From assembly GCF_027595985.1 (NCBI RefSeq), contig NC_073313.1, positions 115,521,552-115,585,551 of the forward strand: a stretch of DNA of 64,000 nt, in the 5' to 3' direction. The DNA is from Sorex araneus (lineage: Eukaryota; Chordata; Mammalia; Eulipotyphla; Soricidae). The stretch's first letter is position 1, and the number at the start of each line of letters is the position of its first letter. A program made the translations under genes and the position numbers. Below, one piece after another: positions 21,713 to 32,208 of the stretch. The notes beneath the pieces are model-generated. The model had not been told where the DNA came from. It searched no databases and saw nothing but the letters and a program-made list of their open reading frames with translations.

Positions 21713-22384
21713 AGAAAGAAAATAGAGGGAAATCCTTGTGCTTTCCTGGTGGAATTAAACAGCTCACAATGGTATATTTAGGCAATTTAGAAACAATTAT
21801 TATTTACTTAAGGGCCACATATGATAAATCTTTCCTAAGTATTGTGAATCAATCCACTGTGTGAAACTTTCACAAAGCTATTGTGTGTAATACACATTAA
21901 AATTATGAAATTAAATGCACATTAGCTGGACTTACACTTAACCATTTAAAATAAAATGAAAGCATCATGTGAAAATCAAGTAAGTTTATAAAGCACCTTG
22001 ATTCATATTCTACAATCCAGGATTTACCTCTACTTTCTAAATGATATGCTAATAATGCAATTTTTATCTAATATTACACAACGTTTACTTTTTGCAGTAG
22101 GGAAGATGAAAAATTTAAGTACTCTATCTTCTCTCTCACATACATTCATTTATGTTATTATTTTAAATATCATAACTAATTCACTGTTGAACTAAGTGAT
22201 CTACCATGATTCTCTCTCTCGCACTCTCTCTCTCTTCTTTTGGTGTCATTTCTCTTGCCTTGTTTTCTATTTACCTAACATTAAACCCCCCATCCTTTCA
22301 AAATCATCCACAAATTGTCAAATGTCCATTAAGAGATATTTTTAAAATTTTAGCACTGTTTGCAATGATCATTTAAAATGATTC
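21713..22384. other. No recognisable element; short TC-rich run
   Basis: AT-rich DNA with a TCTCTCTCTC-rich run at about 22211-22236. The final 60 bp may be decayed L1. Confidence 0.45.
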
Positions 22385-22520
22385 AGCAATTCTACATCTT
22401 GGCATTTATCCCAAGAGCTCCAAAACATTAATTCAAAAAGGTAGTTGCCCTTTGGTGCTCATTGCAACATTATTCACAATAGCTAACATCTGGAAACAAC
22501 CCAAATGCAAGAAATTATTT
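22385..22520 (+). mobile_element. L1 ORF2 C-terminal fragment, old
   Basis: CAGCAATTCTACATCTTGGC, CTCATTGCAACATTATTCAC, AATAGCTAACATCTGGAAAC and AACCCAAATGC are the conserved end of L1 ORF2. Truncated at both ends. Confidence 0.85.
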
Positions 22521-23538
22521 TGTAAGTACTCAAAAAAAGTTACAAAATGTTTACCATGCCCATTTTTTGTAAGCTCCTTTCCAATAATCTTGTGTCTTCC
22601 TCTTATGCTATGGAATCATAAAAATGACCTTTCTCTTCGTCTACATTCCCTCCTCTGTCCCCCCTCTAGTTTTCCCTACACCCTCAACATATCTCTCCCA
22701 AAGCAAGCAATGCATCATTATTCTTTTACTCATTTGAGTCACTAATATGAGGCACACAGTAGCGTAAAATGTTGCTTGAGTAAATCAGAGTCTTGCAAGA
22801 GATCTAATTTTGTCCTGAATTGCATCCATTTTTAAAAGTATGGCATATACCTAGATTCAGGAAAGACTGAATAACTATCACTTATGCTTAAGAGGATATT
22901 TATGAACAGCATGTTCTCCTGCCTCTTTGACCAAAAATACAAAAATAAACGTGTTCAAAGACTGTAAAAAAGTAGCCACTGGGGCCTTTTTTTTAAAAAA
23001 AAAAACTTTGAGGAAAGAATAACTGGATGAGATATTGTTCCCTGGGTCTAAACACAGGATAAAATGGACTCAGTCCAGGTGATCTCACCAGAAAATGACT
23101 AGTGGGACTCTGGTCTTTTGATGGTTGCAAAACCAACCAATAATATTATGGAAAGGGAGTCTAGGGTAATGGATAAGTGGCATGTAAGACTCTTAACTTC
23201 CTTCTGGACATGGGAGTGGCCTGTTCAGTTTTAGGCTCTTACTTGGGATATTTGTCATTCCTCTCTTAGCAATGGGTAACTATCCATACAACCTTCCAGG
23301 AAGAGACACTTTTTAGACATCTTGAATCTTCATTCTCTCTTCAACACCCAAGTAAAACCATCCAAGCACAGGATGAGGAACTGGGAGTGGACAATGTAGG
23401 CTGGGCAAGTGGCATTCCATGAAAATTCATAAGGGCAAAACTAGTGAGCATTCCGTGAAAGGACCTTTGCCACTTCCCATCTGCTGCCAATATCCCTTGG
23501 AGCTAACAGACATATATAGACAAAAAAATTAACAAACT
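22521..23538. other. No recognisable element
   Basis: A T8A12 run sits at 22987-23006. A 97-codon chance ORF at 22452-22745 overlaps the L1 fragment. Confidence 0.45.
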
Positions 23539-23548
23539 ATGGTTCACA

Positions 23549-23796
23549 GGGGCTGGAGCGATAGCACATTGGTTGGGCGTTCGCTTTTCACCCGGCCGAC
23601 CCGAGTTCGATTCCTCCGCCCCTCTCAGAGAGCCTGGCAAGCTACCGAGAGTATCGAGCACGCACAGCAGAGCCTGGCAAGCTACCCCGTGCGTATTGGA
23701 TATGCCAAAAACAGTAACAATAAGTCTCTCAATGAGAGACGTTACTGGTGTCCGCTTGAACAAATCGATGAGCAACTGGATGACAGTGACAGTGAC
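23549..23796 (+). mobile_element. RTE-tailed SINE, complete reference copy, 10-bp TSD
   Basis: A 248-bp copy flanked by ATGGTTCACA (23539-23548 and 23797-23806). Parts in order: a tRNA-like head shared with SOR SINEs up to the B box; a body with the repeated GGCAAGCTACC motif and an ATATGCC palindromic stretch; CAAAAACAGTAACAATAAG; a 3' block from GTTACTGGTG to GATGACA that matches the end of the RTE fragment at 40538-41580; and a (CAGTGA)n tail with no poly(A). The tail still reads in frame as CPLEQIDEQ, as does the RTE C-terminus with some changes. Mobilisation by an RTE rather than L1 is inferred from the tail. Confidence 0.95.
23562..23613 (+). promoter_or_regulatory. RNA polymerase III internal promoter (A and B boxes) of the SINE
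   Basis: A-box-like TAGCACATTGG at 23562-23572 and B box GAGTTCGATTC at 23603-23613, 30 bp apart. This is the type 2 arrangement inherited from a tRNA gene. Equivalent boxes occur in the other SINEs that retain a head. Confidence 0.75.
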
Positions 23797-23806
23797 ATGG
23801 TTCACA

Positions 23807-24347
23807 AATTTCTGAAAATTTATGAATCTCCATGTAGTGCTCCAAGTTTTTGCAGTAAGGAAACCTTTATAAAGAAAGGGGTATGGTGCAGGATTTTAAA
23901 GTTATAGATGATGCTGCTGTTCTCATCTATCCCATTATCCCAAATACATATAGTCTCTTGGTATATATCCCTTCCTCATCCTCTGTTGATAGTTTTGGAT
24001 TTACAAGTTTATTCTTCTGTATTCCTGGATCAGAGGATTCTCATTAACTATTTGGTTCTTTATGGGACATGAGAGAACGGACCCCATACCTCCCCTGGAC
24101 CATATTTCCTCGATTTTTCTGAGACAGCTTTCATTTATTTGGGCAGACTTTGAGTAAAGATTTCTAGAACTTGTAGAGGTGAAATTTATCCAACATGCCT
24201 CTTGCTTGATCTCTTAATTTGCTCATGAGAAAATGCCATTAAGAGGTCATGAGAAAATACCATTAAGACCTTACTTTTACAGCCTGAAAAAAGGAAATAT
24301 AAAGTAACAAGGAATAAGGTCCAGCTCAGCCAATAGCAGGTTAAGTA
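23807..24347. other. No recognisable element
   Basis: Contains a short near-duplication (TCATGAGAAAATGCCATTAA / TCATGAGAAAATACCATTAA at 24223-24268). No gene seen. Confidence 0.5.
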
Positions 24348-24362
24348 TCTGTTAGTACTTTT

Positions 24363-24546
24363 TTTTTTCTTTTTGGGTCACACCTGGCAATGCACAGAGT
24401 TTTACTCCTGGCTTTGCACTCAGGAATTACTCCTGGCAGTGTTCAGGGGACCACATGGGATGCTGCATATGGGATGCTTGGAATCGAACCCGGGTCAGCT
24501 GCGTGCAAAGCAAATGCTCTATCCACTGTCCTATCACCCAAGCCCC
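24363..24546 (-). mobile_element. SOR-type SINE, 15-bp TSD
   Basis: Minus-strand copy with its A-tail as a T-run at 24360-24370. It carries an extra duplicated GGGATGC block near 24456-24478 and ends at the head near 24540. TSD TCTGTTAGTACTTTT at 24348-24362 and 24547-24561. This target sequence was used twice (see 25158). Confidence 0.95.
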
Positions 24547-24560
24547 TCTGTTAGTACTTT

Positions 24561-24561
<1 letters not shown>

Positions 24562-24633
<72 letters not shown>

Positions 24634-24715
24634 TTTCCTCCTTCCTTCCTTCCTCCCTCCTTTCTTCCTTCTCCTTTCTTCCTCTTCCTTCCTTCCTTCC
24701 TTCCTTCCTTCCTTC

Positions 24716-24799
<84 letters not shown>

Positions 24800-24802
24800 T
24801 TT
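24562..24802 (-). repeat. (CTTT)n / (CCTT)n array, expanded SINE A-tail
   Basis: Pyrimidine-rich array on the plus strand: (CTTT)n to about 24630, mixed CCTT/CTCC to about 24715, then (CTTT)n to about 24802. It sits where the A-tail of the minus-strand SINE at 24803 should be, so it is (AAAG)n grown from a poly(A) tail. Confidence 0.95.
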
Positions 24803-25157
24803 CAGGAGGTATCACACCCAGCGATGCTCAGGGGTTACTTGTTACTGTACAATCTGGAGTTACTCCTGCCAGTGTTTGGTGTGCCATATGGGATGCTGGG
24901 GATTGAACCCAGGTCGGCCACATGCAAGGCAAACACCCTACCCGCTGTACTATTGCTCCAGCTTTTCTCTTTCTTTTTTTTTGCTTTTTGGGTCTCACCT
25001 GGCTATGCACAGGGCTTACTCCTGGCTTTGCACTCAGAAGTTACTCCTGGAGGTGCTCAGGGGACCATATGGGATGCTGGGGATCGAACCCGGGTCGGCC
25101 ACGTGCAAGGCAAATGCCCTACCCGCTGTGCTATCACTCCAGCCCCACTCCAGCTTT
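24803..25157 (-). mobile_element. SOR-type SINE, interrupted by a second SOR SINE
   Basis: Body at 24803-24968, with its last head bases resuming at 25148-25157 after the younger SINE. The outer TSD is TCTGTTAGTACTTTT at 24547-24561 and 25158-25172. Confidence 0.88.
24969..25147 (-). mobile_element. SOR-type SINE inserted in the head of another SINE, 13-bp TSD
   Basis: Near-consensus copy with a T-run at 24973-24982. TSD CTCCAGCTTTTCT at 24956-24968 and 25148-25160. The youngest of the three nested SINEs. Confidence 0.93.
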
Positions 25158-25224
25158 TCTGTTAGTACTTTTAATCCCAAGAACCAGGACTTTGGAATAA
25201 AAAGAATTTTGACTATATTTTTCC

Positions 25225-25460
25225 CATAAATTTAATTTTTAAAATAGGATCACTGTGAATTGCAAACTTCTTGTGATTGAGTTTCAGGCATATAATGTTC
25301 CAACATCAATCCATTGTGCAGTATCTACTGCCTTCCACCAATATCCTCCATTTCCCTTCTTCCCCACCCCCATGCCCACCATCAAGAGGCAGCTTTGAGC
25401 CTTTGGGGGCCTGGACGACAGATATTGTTTTGGGTGGATTGTGGGAGGGAGGGAAATATC
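25225..25460 (-). mobile_element. Old retroelement 3' UTR (same class as 33480-33650)
   Basis: TTTCAGGCATATAATGTTCCAACATCAATCC-type text (split: 25281-25312) is shared with 33522-33550. It also has the CCACCAATATCCTCC pyrimidine-rich part seen in several L1/HAL1 3' ends read backwards. Confidence 0.6.
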
Positions 25461-28219
25461 CAAATCCCTGCATTAAAATCTGAAGGACTCAGATGAAATC
25501 TTGCTCTTTTGGAAGAGAAAGCTGCCCTCTTTACCTCAAGACAAGCTTTATCACAAGCCCCATTTTAACTTTGCCACAATCGGATAAGTCTTTTCACTCA
25601 TATGTTTCTGAGAAGTGAGGTCTAATCGAGAGTTTTAATCATTAGGCCCATACAAATGACCCGTGGGATACTTGAGAAAGAAATTGTATTCAGTTGTAGA
25701 AACATGGCCTACTTACTTATGCACATTGGCAGCTAGTGTAGGATGTCTTTAAATTGAATTTTGGAGTGGTCTTAACCTTAATGTACCCTCACCAATTTAT
25801 TCCCCCCCCCAGAAACTAAGGCAACCTTTGAATGACTGATAGCTGCCTCCTCAAATATAATTCTCTTTTGTTAGAAAATCCAGGCATGACTTTAAAAGAT
25901 TATACTATGTTAAATCTGGTTACTTTACTTTCTATTCCAAGCCCCTCCTCACAATTGGAACATTATTGTCTTTAGATTCTAGAACACGCATATGCCAGAA
26001 GGCCAGATCTGGGACGCAGATCTGAAAAATGTGAGTTTTCTTCTTTTCAACTCTCTTTAGATCAGAGTATTTGCAAGGTGTGATAAGAAGTTGTTATTCC
26101 CACTAAAGTTGTAGAAAGCAATGCTATGCTCACAGGATTCCCAGTCCAACAAATGAAACTTTTAGTCCTGATAAGAACCCTGGCGTTAAGGGGAAAGTCT
26201 TTCAATATAGTATAGCCTCTAATTATGCTTTATGAGGCACATTGTCTCCTGTAGCTCATATAATCAGACTCTAAGAGAGTTTTGGTCAACAACTCCCTGA
26301 ACTTCAAGTGTCCTTCCAGGAACTTCTCTACTTCTCTACTGCTTAAGGTACCAGAATGGCTAAGGGTCAGGGGTACAATTCTACATATAAGCTCAGGTCA
26401 CTGTATATGGGTGTTGTTGCTGCAGCTATTGCTGCTGCTGTTACTGATACTGATACCATTAGTCGACTTTTATAGTGACGGCTTTTCTTTTTTTGTCATA
26501 CCACAAATAAAGCACTGTAACGCTGATGACATCTTGTGGTCAGGGTGCTATTCTTATTAGCAGTCCATACAGACCTAGAACTAGTCAGATCTGCTGCAAC
26601 TGTTCCACAAGAAAAGGAACTAAGGAGCAGCCTGACAAATCCAGCATCGAACTGGCATAGTGTGGATTTCTGGGAAATTAATGTTAGTTTGGCCTTTCAT
26701 TTATTCTTCTATGTCTCTGCCTGTGAAATTCATTGTACTATGTCTGAGCTTGGAGTAATGGAAGAAATGAGTATTTCATTTACACATATCTATCGTTGCT
26801 ACAAAGATGGTCCTTCTATATTTCTAAAAGTTCAAGGCCCAGACTTCTGAAACTTATGAGAAGAATGCAAACATATAAATTAAAGCAACATATTTATATG
26901 CAATTTATATGCAAACATATAAATTGAAATGACTCTAACAAAGTTATGTAATTTCTTTAAATGAAAGGCCTTTTGGGTGAATGTGCGCAATGCTTATGAA
27001 TATAATGAAGCCAACACTTTGGGGATAGAGCAGTGGAACAAAACTGAGTCTTTACCTTCCATGAGGTATCTTTAGTTGGACTCTGGTGAGGTTGCATACA
27101 GAATGGAGATCACTTAAGCTTTTGGGGCCTTCCTCCTTTTCCTCATCCCTAAAACTGATTTGGAAGGCTTTCCTCTGTGGAGGATATGGCTAGATTTAAA
27201 TGATTCTTATGTTAAAGAATAGCTCTTAAAGTACAAAAGGCATTGTAAACATTCAGTAATATAATTGTGTGAAATTGGTTATTTGTCACCACTCAGTTTT
27301 CCTTGCATTGAACAGAGACGTCTCCTGGGCCAGAATAAGCTAGGAAAACTATCTCTCCTGTTATCTGTGAGGAGTCAAATAATTGCATTATATTTTCCTG
27401 GGTCTTTGGCACTCTTTGGTTCTGCTTCTAAAATGTTTATATTTCTGCTTGATCTACCGGTGAAATGGATGATTAGCTGGAAGTATCCAGGATTCTAAAC
27501 ACTTGGTCTGAGCTCTTTCAGTTGGATCTTTGAACAGGCTGCTTCTCCCAACAGTAGCTGCTTTTACAAGTGAACCTTGTTAGACTCTTTACCTGAGGAT
27601 TTTTCCTTCTAAGTGGAATGTCCAGCAGCAAAGTGAAAGCTTTCAGAAATCTAGCTGTGAATAACTTTTACTGAAAAATATTGCTATTAATGCAAACGCA
27701 TTCACCTAAGAATAATGGAACAAAGGCCAGTTTACAGCTTCTTGCTTTTAGAAGAAGAGAGTGGGCTTTTGAAATTGATTGCTTCGGTGAACACAATTTG
27801 TACTGTTTGCCTCTCAATTGGACTTGTGACAGCTTTCAGCTATGTTTGAAATACCAGAGAAATTTCTCTTTTGTCCCTTGAAGGGGAAGCAGCTAAATCG
27901 ATTTGGGTTATTTGTCTGGAAAACTGTCTTGCTATCTGGAAAACTGTCTCTCTAGATGCATAAAACAGCCTCTTTTATAACGATGGGGCCCTAGGCCATA
28001 GCTACCTTCTATAATTACAAAGTATACAGCATCTATCAGCAATAAAAATGTATAGTTTCTCTTTGGAAATGTTCTGACTGAATTGCAGCTGTTTATCATT
28101 ATTTCTAAATACGAAGCTCTGAATAGGTGGTGACAACTGCCAGACAGGTGTGATTTAAATAAGCAAATGAAAAAATAAATAAACAAAACCTTGGAAGAAT
28201 TCTGATTATATTTTCCAAA
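25461..28219. other. No recognisable element (2.8 kb)
   Basis: The longest stretch with nothing assignable. A 12-bp duplication (TGGAAAACTGTC) lies at 27918-27948, and GCTGCTG-type text at 26414-26440 is short. ORFs up to 104 codons (26536-26850) lack domains or splice context. It could be intron or old intergenic DNA. Confidence 0.5.
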
Positions 28220-28233
28220 GAAGTGTCATTTCA

Positions 28234-28418
28234 GGGCTGGAGCTATAGTACAGCTGGTCAGACTTTTGCCTTGTAGCTGACCTGGGATGCATCCCCAGCA
28301 TCCTATATAGTACCCTGAGCCTGCCAGGAATGATCCCTGAATACAGAGCCAGGAATAAGTCCTGAGCACCACTGGATGTGACCAAAATAAACAAACAAGA
28401 GAAGAACAAGCAAAAAAA
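28234..28418 (+). mobile_element. SOR-type SINE, middle-aged, about 15-bp TSD
   Basis: GGGCTGGAGCTATAGTACAG, CTTTTGCCTTGTAGCTGACC, CCCCAGCATCCTATATAG, ATACAGAGCCAGGAATAAGT, then an A-rich tail. TSDs AAGTGTCATTTCAGG (28221-28235) and AAGTGTCATCTCAGG (28419-28433) differ at one base and slightly overlap the start. Confidence 0.9.
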
Positions 28419-28721
28419 AGTGTCATCTCAGGTATTTAGAATAATAATCATGAGCAGTGTTCTCCCCCATGAGTCAGCATTTGGGGAAGTTAAACAACAA
28501 CATAAGGGGTTAGGGGATAAAAGGAAGGACTGGGAAAGGGACCTCATCTGCTCAAATTTTTCACATTCTGGGGTTATATGAAAGCTAGAAGGACACAAAG
28601 ATTAAGCGCACCCTTCCCCCTTCCATGTGTTGAGTAATAAGTAAATTAGAGGAATCTTGATGTGCTCTAGGAAGAGAATTAAGTTTAGTGTCTCGAGAAG
28701 TGATGCTTAGTCCCAATATAG

Positions 28722-28960
28722 TTGATCCTTGAACAACAGGAGTTTGAACTGGGGATGTGTAATCCCAAATTTACTACTGAATTTTTCTCCTGACCATGTT
28801 TCTAGATTCACCAGTTCAACCAACCATAGATGTCAGTACTTTGAATCTTCAGATGCGAACCCTGCATGTAAGGAGAGCTGATTGTTGCTTGTAGATTTTT
28901 GATATTTGGCTCATCTGTGATGGTTCCCCTAACTCATCGATTGTTGACAAGTCCACTGCA
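28722..28960 (+). mobile_element. Tigger/MER2-like DNA transposon MITE (ancient)
   Basis: Left end GTTGATCCTTGAACAACAGG with GAGTTTGAACTGG, and right end TTCCCCTAACTCATCGATTG, resemble the recalled inverted-repeat ends of Tigger-family MITEs (consensus GTTGACCCTTGAACAACA). Internal AGATGCGAACCCTGCATGTA fits the GCGGAACC region. Fossil cut-and-paste element with no transposase. Confidence 0.8.
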
Positions 28961-29373
28961 TAGAGTGCTCTTTTAAATGAGAGAAAACAGTGTTAGGGAA
29001 GATGGCTTGTATTAGTGCTGTATAAAATTGGTTAGATAATGCTATCTCTCTATTGTTAATCTAGAGCTTCTTTATGCACATTGGAGTAAACAAGAGTATA
29101 CATGAAAGGGAGAAATGCTTGCCTAGCACAATGTAGGGGTTCTTAAAGATAGTTATTTTAAAAGTGAATGAATACACAGAGAAAACACATTTTTTGTTCA
29201 TGGGGTGTGTTCCTTTGGAGGAATTAAAGTCTAGTGCTAAGTGTCTTGAACAGGAGTAATGGTGGTGAGGGGTGTTTGTCCAAGTGTACAGATTGCCAAG
29301 TCATGAGCACTTGATCTATTAGGGAAGGAACTAAAATGATTCTATTTTGACTTCCTGCAGTGATTCATACACT
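28961..29373. other. No recognisable element
   Basis: AT-rich. Nothing assigned. Confidence 0.5.
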
Positions 29374-29496
29374 TGTTTTTTGTTTGTTTGGGGGCCTCAT
29401 TCAAGGGTTACTCCAGGTTCTATACTTGGTAGCTAGGAAACTAGGCTTAAACAGGGCCTCCACACACACTCAATCCTTGGAGTTATCTCCACAGTC
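29374..29496 (-). mobile_element. Possible very old SOR-type SINE
   Basis: Reversed SOR-like order: T/G-rich tail (TTGTTTGTTTGGGGGCCTC), GGGTTACTCCAGGTTC, and a decayed head ending ATCTCCACAGTCC. About half the expected positions are lost. Confidence 0.45.
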
Positions 29497-29624
29497 CCTC
29501 CCCCACCCTTTCACCCACATATTTATCTATACTATATATTGCCCTCTCCTATTTTAAGCATGAAGAATCATGCTAGTAGAATGCTTCTTCCACTGTGCAA
29601 TTCTCTTTATAATTATTAAGTACA

Positions 29625-29785
29625 TTAATAGGTGCAACTTATTATATGCTAGGCACCTGGAAAAGTTTCTTTACATGTCTACACTCATTTAGTTCTTAAT
29701 TTGCTAGGTGTTATTGTACTCATTTCAAAGATGAAGAATCTGAGGCCCAGAGAGGTTAAATATCTTTTTTAAGATGAAATGGCCG
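29625..29785 (-). mobile_element. MIR SINE (ancient mammalian)
   Basis: Plus-strand text TTATTATATGCTAGGCACCT, CAAAGATGAAGAATCTGAGG and CCCAGAGAGGTTAAATATC is the reversed MIR core and flanks. Confidence 0.82.
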
Positions 29786-30240
29786 GAAGAACATAGTACA
29801 TTTCAGAACAGTATTAGAGAATGAGTAAATGTTTTTAATTAGCCTATTTGAGAGACAGAAGCATGTATATTGCTTTTGTCAGTCTCAGTGAAGTGGGAGG
29901 AATATTCCTAATCTTCTTTAATTTTATCAAGAGATATTTTTGAGAGATAAAGACTAATTGTCCTTGATTTCATTATCCATAGCAAAAAACATTGGGCTCT
30001 TTTGGAGGGAAAGACACAAAGAATGTATGCCTGTGGTCAAATCTCTGGAATAAATGAACCATGGATGATGGCCAATTCCAGAGTCAGTCACCAGGCTTGG
30101 TTGATTTGCTCAAATGCTTACTCATTTACAAGGTGAATTGATCCAATATATAGAGGCACAAGCAATTTATAACAACATATTTCTGATTCCAGATTTATTT
30201 TGTTTTCCATTCATAATAGAGATACATTTCATTATACCAC
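29786..30240. other. No recognisable element
   Basis: AT-rich, no motif assigned. Confidence 0.45.
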
Positions 30241-30284
30241 TTTTATATTTTAAATTTATTAACTTCGTGATGTGACTTACTATT

Positions 30285-31202
30285 TTTATGTACTTTTTTA
30301 TTAATGAATCACCATGAGGTACAATATGTACAATAGTTACTGATATACAAACTTTCATGCTGGTGTTTCAGTCATACACTGATTGAGTACCCATCCCTCC
30401 ACAATGCCCGTTCTCCACCAACAATTATCCCAGTATCCCTCCCACCACCCCCACCTCGTCACCCCCCCGCCAGCATGCCTTTGTGGCAGGGCATTCCCTT
30501 TTTCTCTCTCACTCCTTTTGGGTGCTGTGGTTTGTAATGGAGGCATTGGGTGGCCATCGTGTTCAATCTATAGTCAGCTTTCAGCACGCCTCTCCCATCC
30601 TGAGAGGGTCCTCCAACCACACTTTAGTTGGTGTTCCCTTCTCTATCTGAGCTGCCTTTTCCCCCAGCATGTGAGGATGGCTTCCAAGCCATGGAGCAAA
30701 CCTCCTGATACTTACTTCTACTATTCTTGGGTGTTAGTCTCCCACTCTGTTGTTTTATATTCAGCAGATAAGTGCAATTTGTCTATGGCTGTCTCTCTTT
30801 CTGACTCATTTCACTTAGCATAATACTTTCCATGTTGATCCACTCATACAAAAAGTTTATGTCTTCATCTTTTCTTAACAGCTGCATAGTATTCCATTGT
30901 GTAGATGTACCAAAGTTTCTTTAACCAGTCATCTCTTCACGGGCACTTGGGCTTTTTCCAAATTCTGGCTATTGTAAACAGTGCTGCAATGAACATACAA
31001 GTGCAGATGTCATTTCGACTGACCTTTTTTGCCTCTCCAGGATATATTCCCAAAAGTGGTATTGCTGGGTCAAATGGGAGCTCAATTTCTAATCTTTTGA
31101 GAAGAGACCATATTGTTTTCCAAAAAGGCTGAATCAGTTGGCATTCCCACCAGCAGTGTAGAAGGGTCCTTTTCTCCCCACATCCACCCCAACAGAGCAA
31201 AA
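30285..31202 (-). mobile_element. L1, 5' truncated, 11-bp TSD
   Basis: On the minus strand it runs from the ORF2 Cys-motif region (GGGAATGCCAACTGATTCAG at about 31140) through ORF2 C-terminus text (110-codon ORF, 30937-31269) to a full common-type 3' UTR and an AT-rich tail at 30285-30305. Perfect TSD GACTTACTATT at 30274-30284 and 31203-31213. It landed inside the element at 31214-31680. Confidence 0.93.
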
Positions 31203-31213
31203 GACTTACTATT

Positions 31214-31680
31214 CTTGTTAGGATTACCCCCCAAAGTCCGACCGACCCGTTAAAAAGGAACCATTTCATATTGCTGATGATTAGATGACATTAGGTCGCG
31301 CAGCCGCTGCCGCAGCTGCTCGGTTTTGGGTTTCTGTATAAAGTCCAGGGAAAGTACAGCCAGAAATAACATCACTACAAACTATTACCCTTTCATGGTG
31401 CTCATAAGATGGAGAAACCTAGAGAGAGCTGGCTCGGCATCTCCACTTTGTGCTCAAAAAGCGGTGGAGGCTGTGCTGTGCTCAGGAGGAAGGGGTTGAG
31501 AGAGAGAGGTTAAAAAAATTGAGGAATACCCGGCTCCCACTGTCGCAGCCCGGCGTAAGCTCTCAGTTCACATTCTGGAATTTTTTCAGTGGGCTGCTGG
31601 AGTCCAAGGGCCCTCTTTTGGGCTCTTCTATCATGCTCGACCGGCAGCCGTGCCAAAAGGCTCTTTGTGATTTTTAAAAC
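31214..31680 (-). mobile_element. Retroelement 3' region, GC-rich, split by the L1 at 30285
   Basis: On the minus strand, the part nearest 31214 (GGTCGGACTTTGGGGGGTAA then AACAAGAATAGTAAGTC) resembles the L1 3' UTR at 46540-46600 and 2520-2560. The rest is GC-rich with several CpGs (31290-31320, 31535-31560). It probably resumes left of the L1 at 30273 down to about 30240, ending in AATAAATTTAAAATATAAA. Family uncertain. Confidence 0.5.
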
Positions 31681-31939
31681 ATTTAAGAGTTGTTCAATGA
31701 CATATTCATCTAAAGTACTTAATTGATATTAGCTCAGAAACAACAATTACTATAATTTCTGAGAACAGTCTTTTAATCTGAGGGTTAGGATCTTGGAATA
31801 CTATATTCTTCATTTTGTAGACCAGACCTAAGAGAATTTTTTGATAAAATAATTTGATCGGCAATTTTAAAGTAGGTGATATGTTTATGGCAGGATATAT
31901 ATTATGTATCCAAATTAAAACCTTAAAGAATATGTATCA

Positions 31940-32194
31940 CTGTATCACTGTCATCCCGTTGTTCATCAATTTGCTCAAGTGGGCACCAGTAACGTCTCCA
32001 TTCGTCCCAGCCCTGAGATTTTAGCAGCCTCTCCTTACTCATCTTTCCCAATGATTGGAGGCTCTTTCAGGGTCAAGGGAATGAGACCTCTTATTTCTCT
32101 ATTTGGCATATCGAATACACCACAGGGAGCTTGCCAGGCTCTTCCGTGTGGGTGGGATACTCTCAGTAGCTTGCCGGGCTCTCCAAGAGGGACG
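31940..32194 (-). mobile_element. RTE-tailed SINE-like element, long headless form, 14-bp TSD
   Basis: Shares the body and RTE-type tail with the SINE at 23549, but has an extra segment of about 85 bp (about 32005-32090) between GTCTCA and TGGAGAC on the minus strand, and no tRNA head. The tail is (TGATAC)n-like. TSDs AAGAATATGTATCA (31926-31939) and AAGAATGTGTATCA (32195-32208) differ at one base. A second such copy is at 59509. Confidence 0.85.
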
Positions 32195-32208
32195 AAGAAT
32201 GTGTATCA

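Noticed and set aside
24373..25165. Overlapping ORFs of 177 and 236 codons
   Set aside because: They are read-through of SOR SINEs and the (CTTT)n array in plus-strand frames. No codon signal or homology.
26282..26850. Possible exons in the 26 kb zone (92- and 104-codon ORFs)
   Set aside because: No consistent splice acceptor/donor pair, no known domain, and length within chance expectation.
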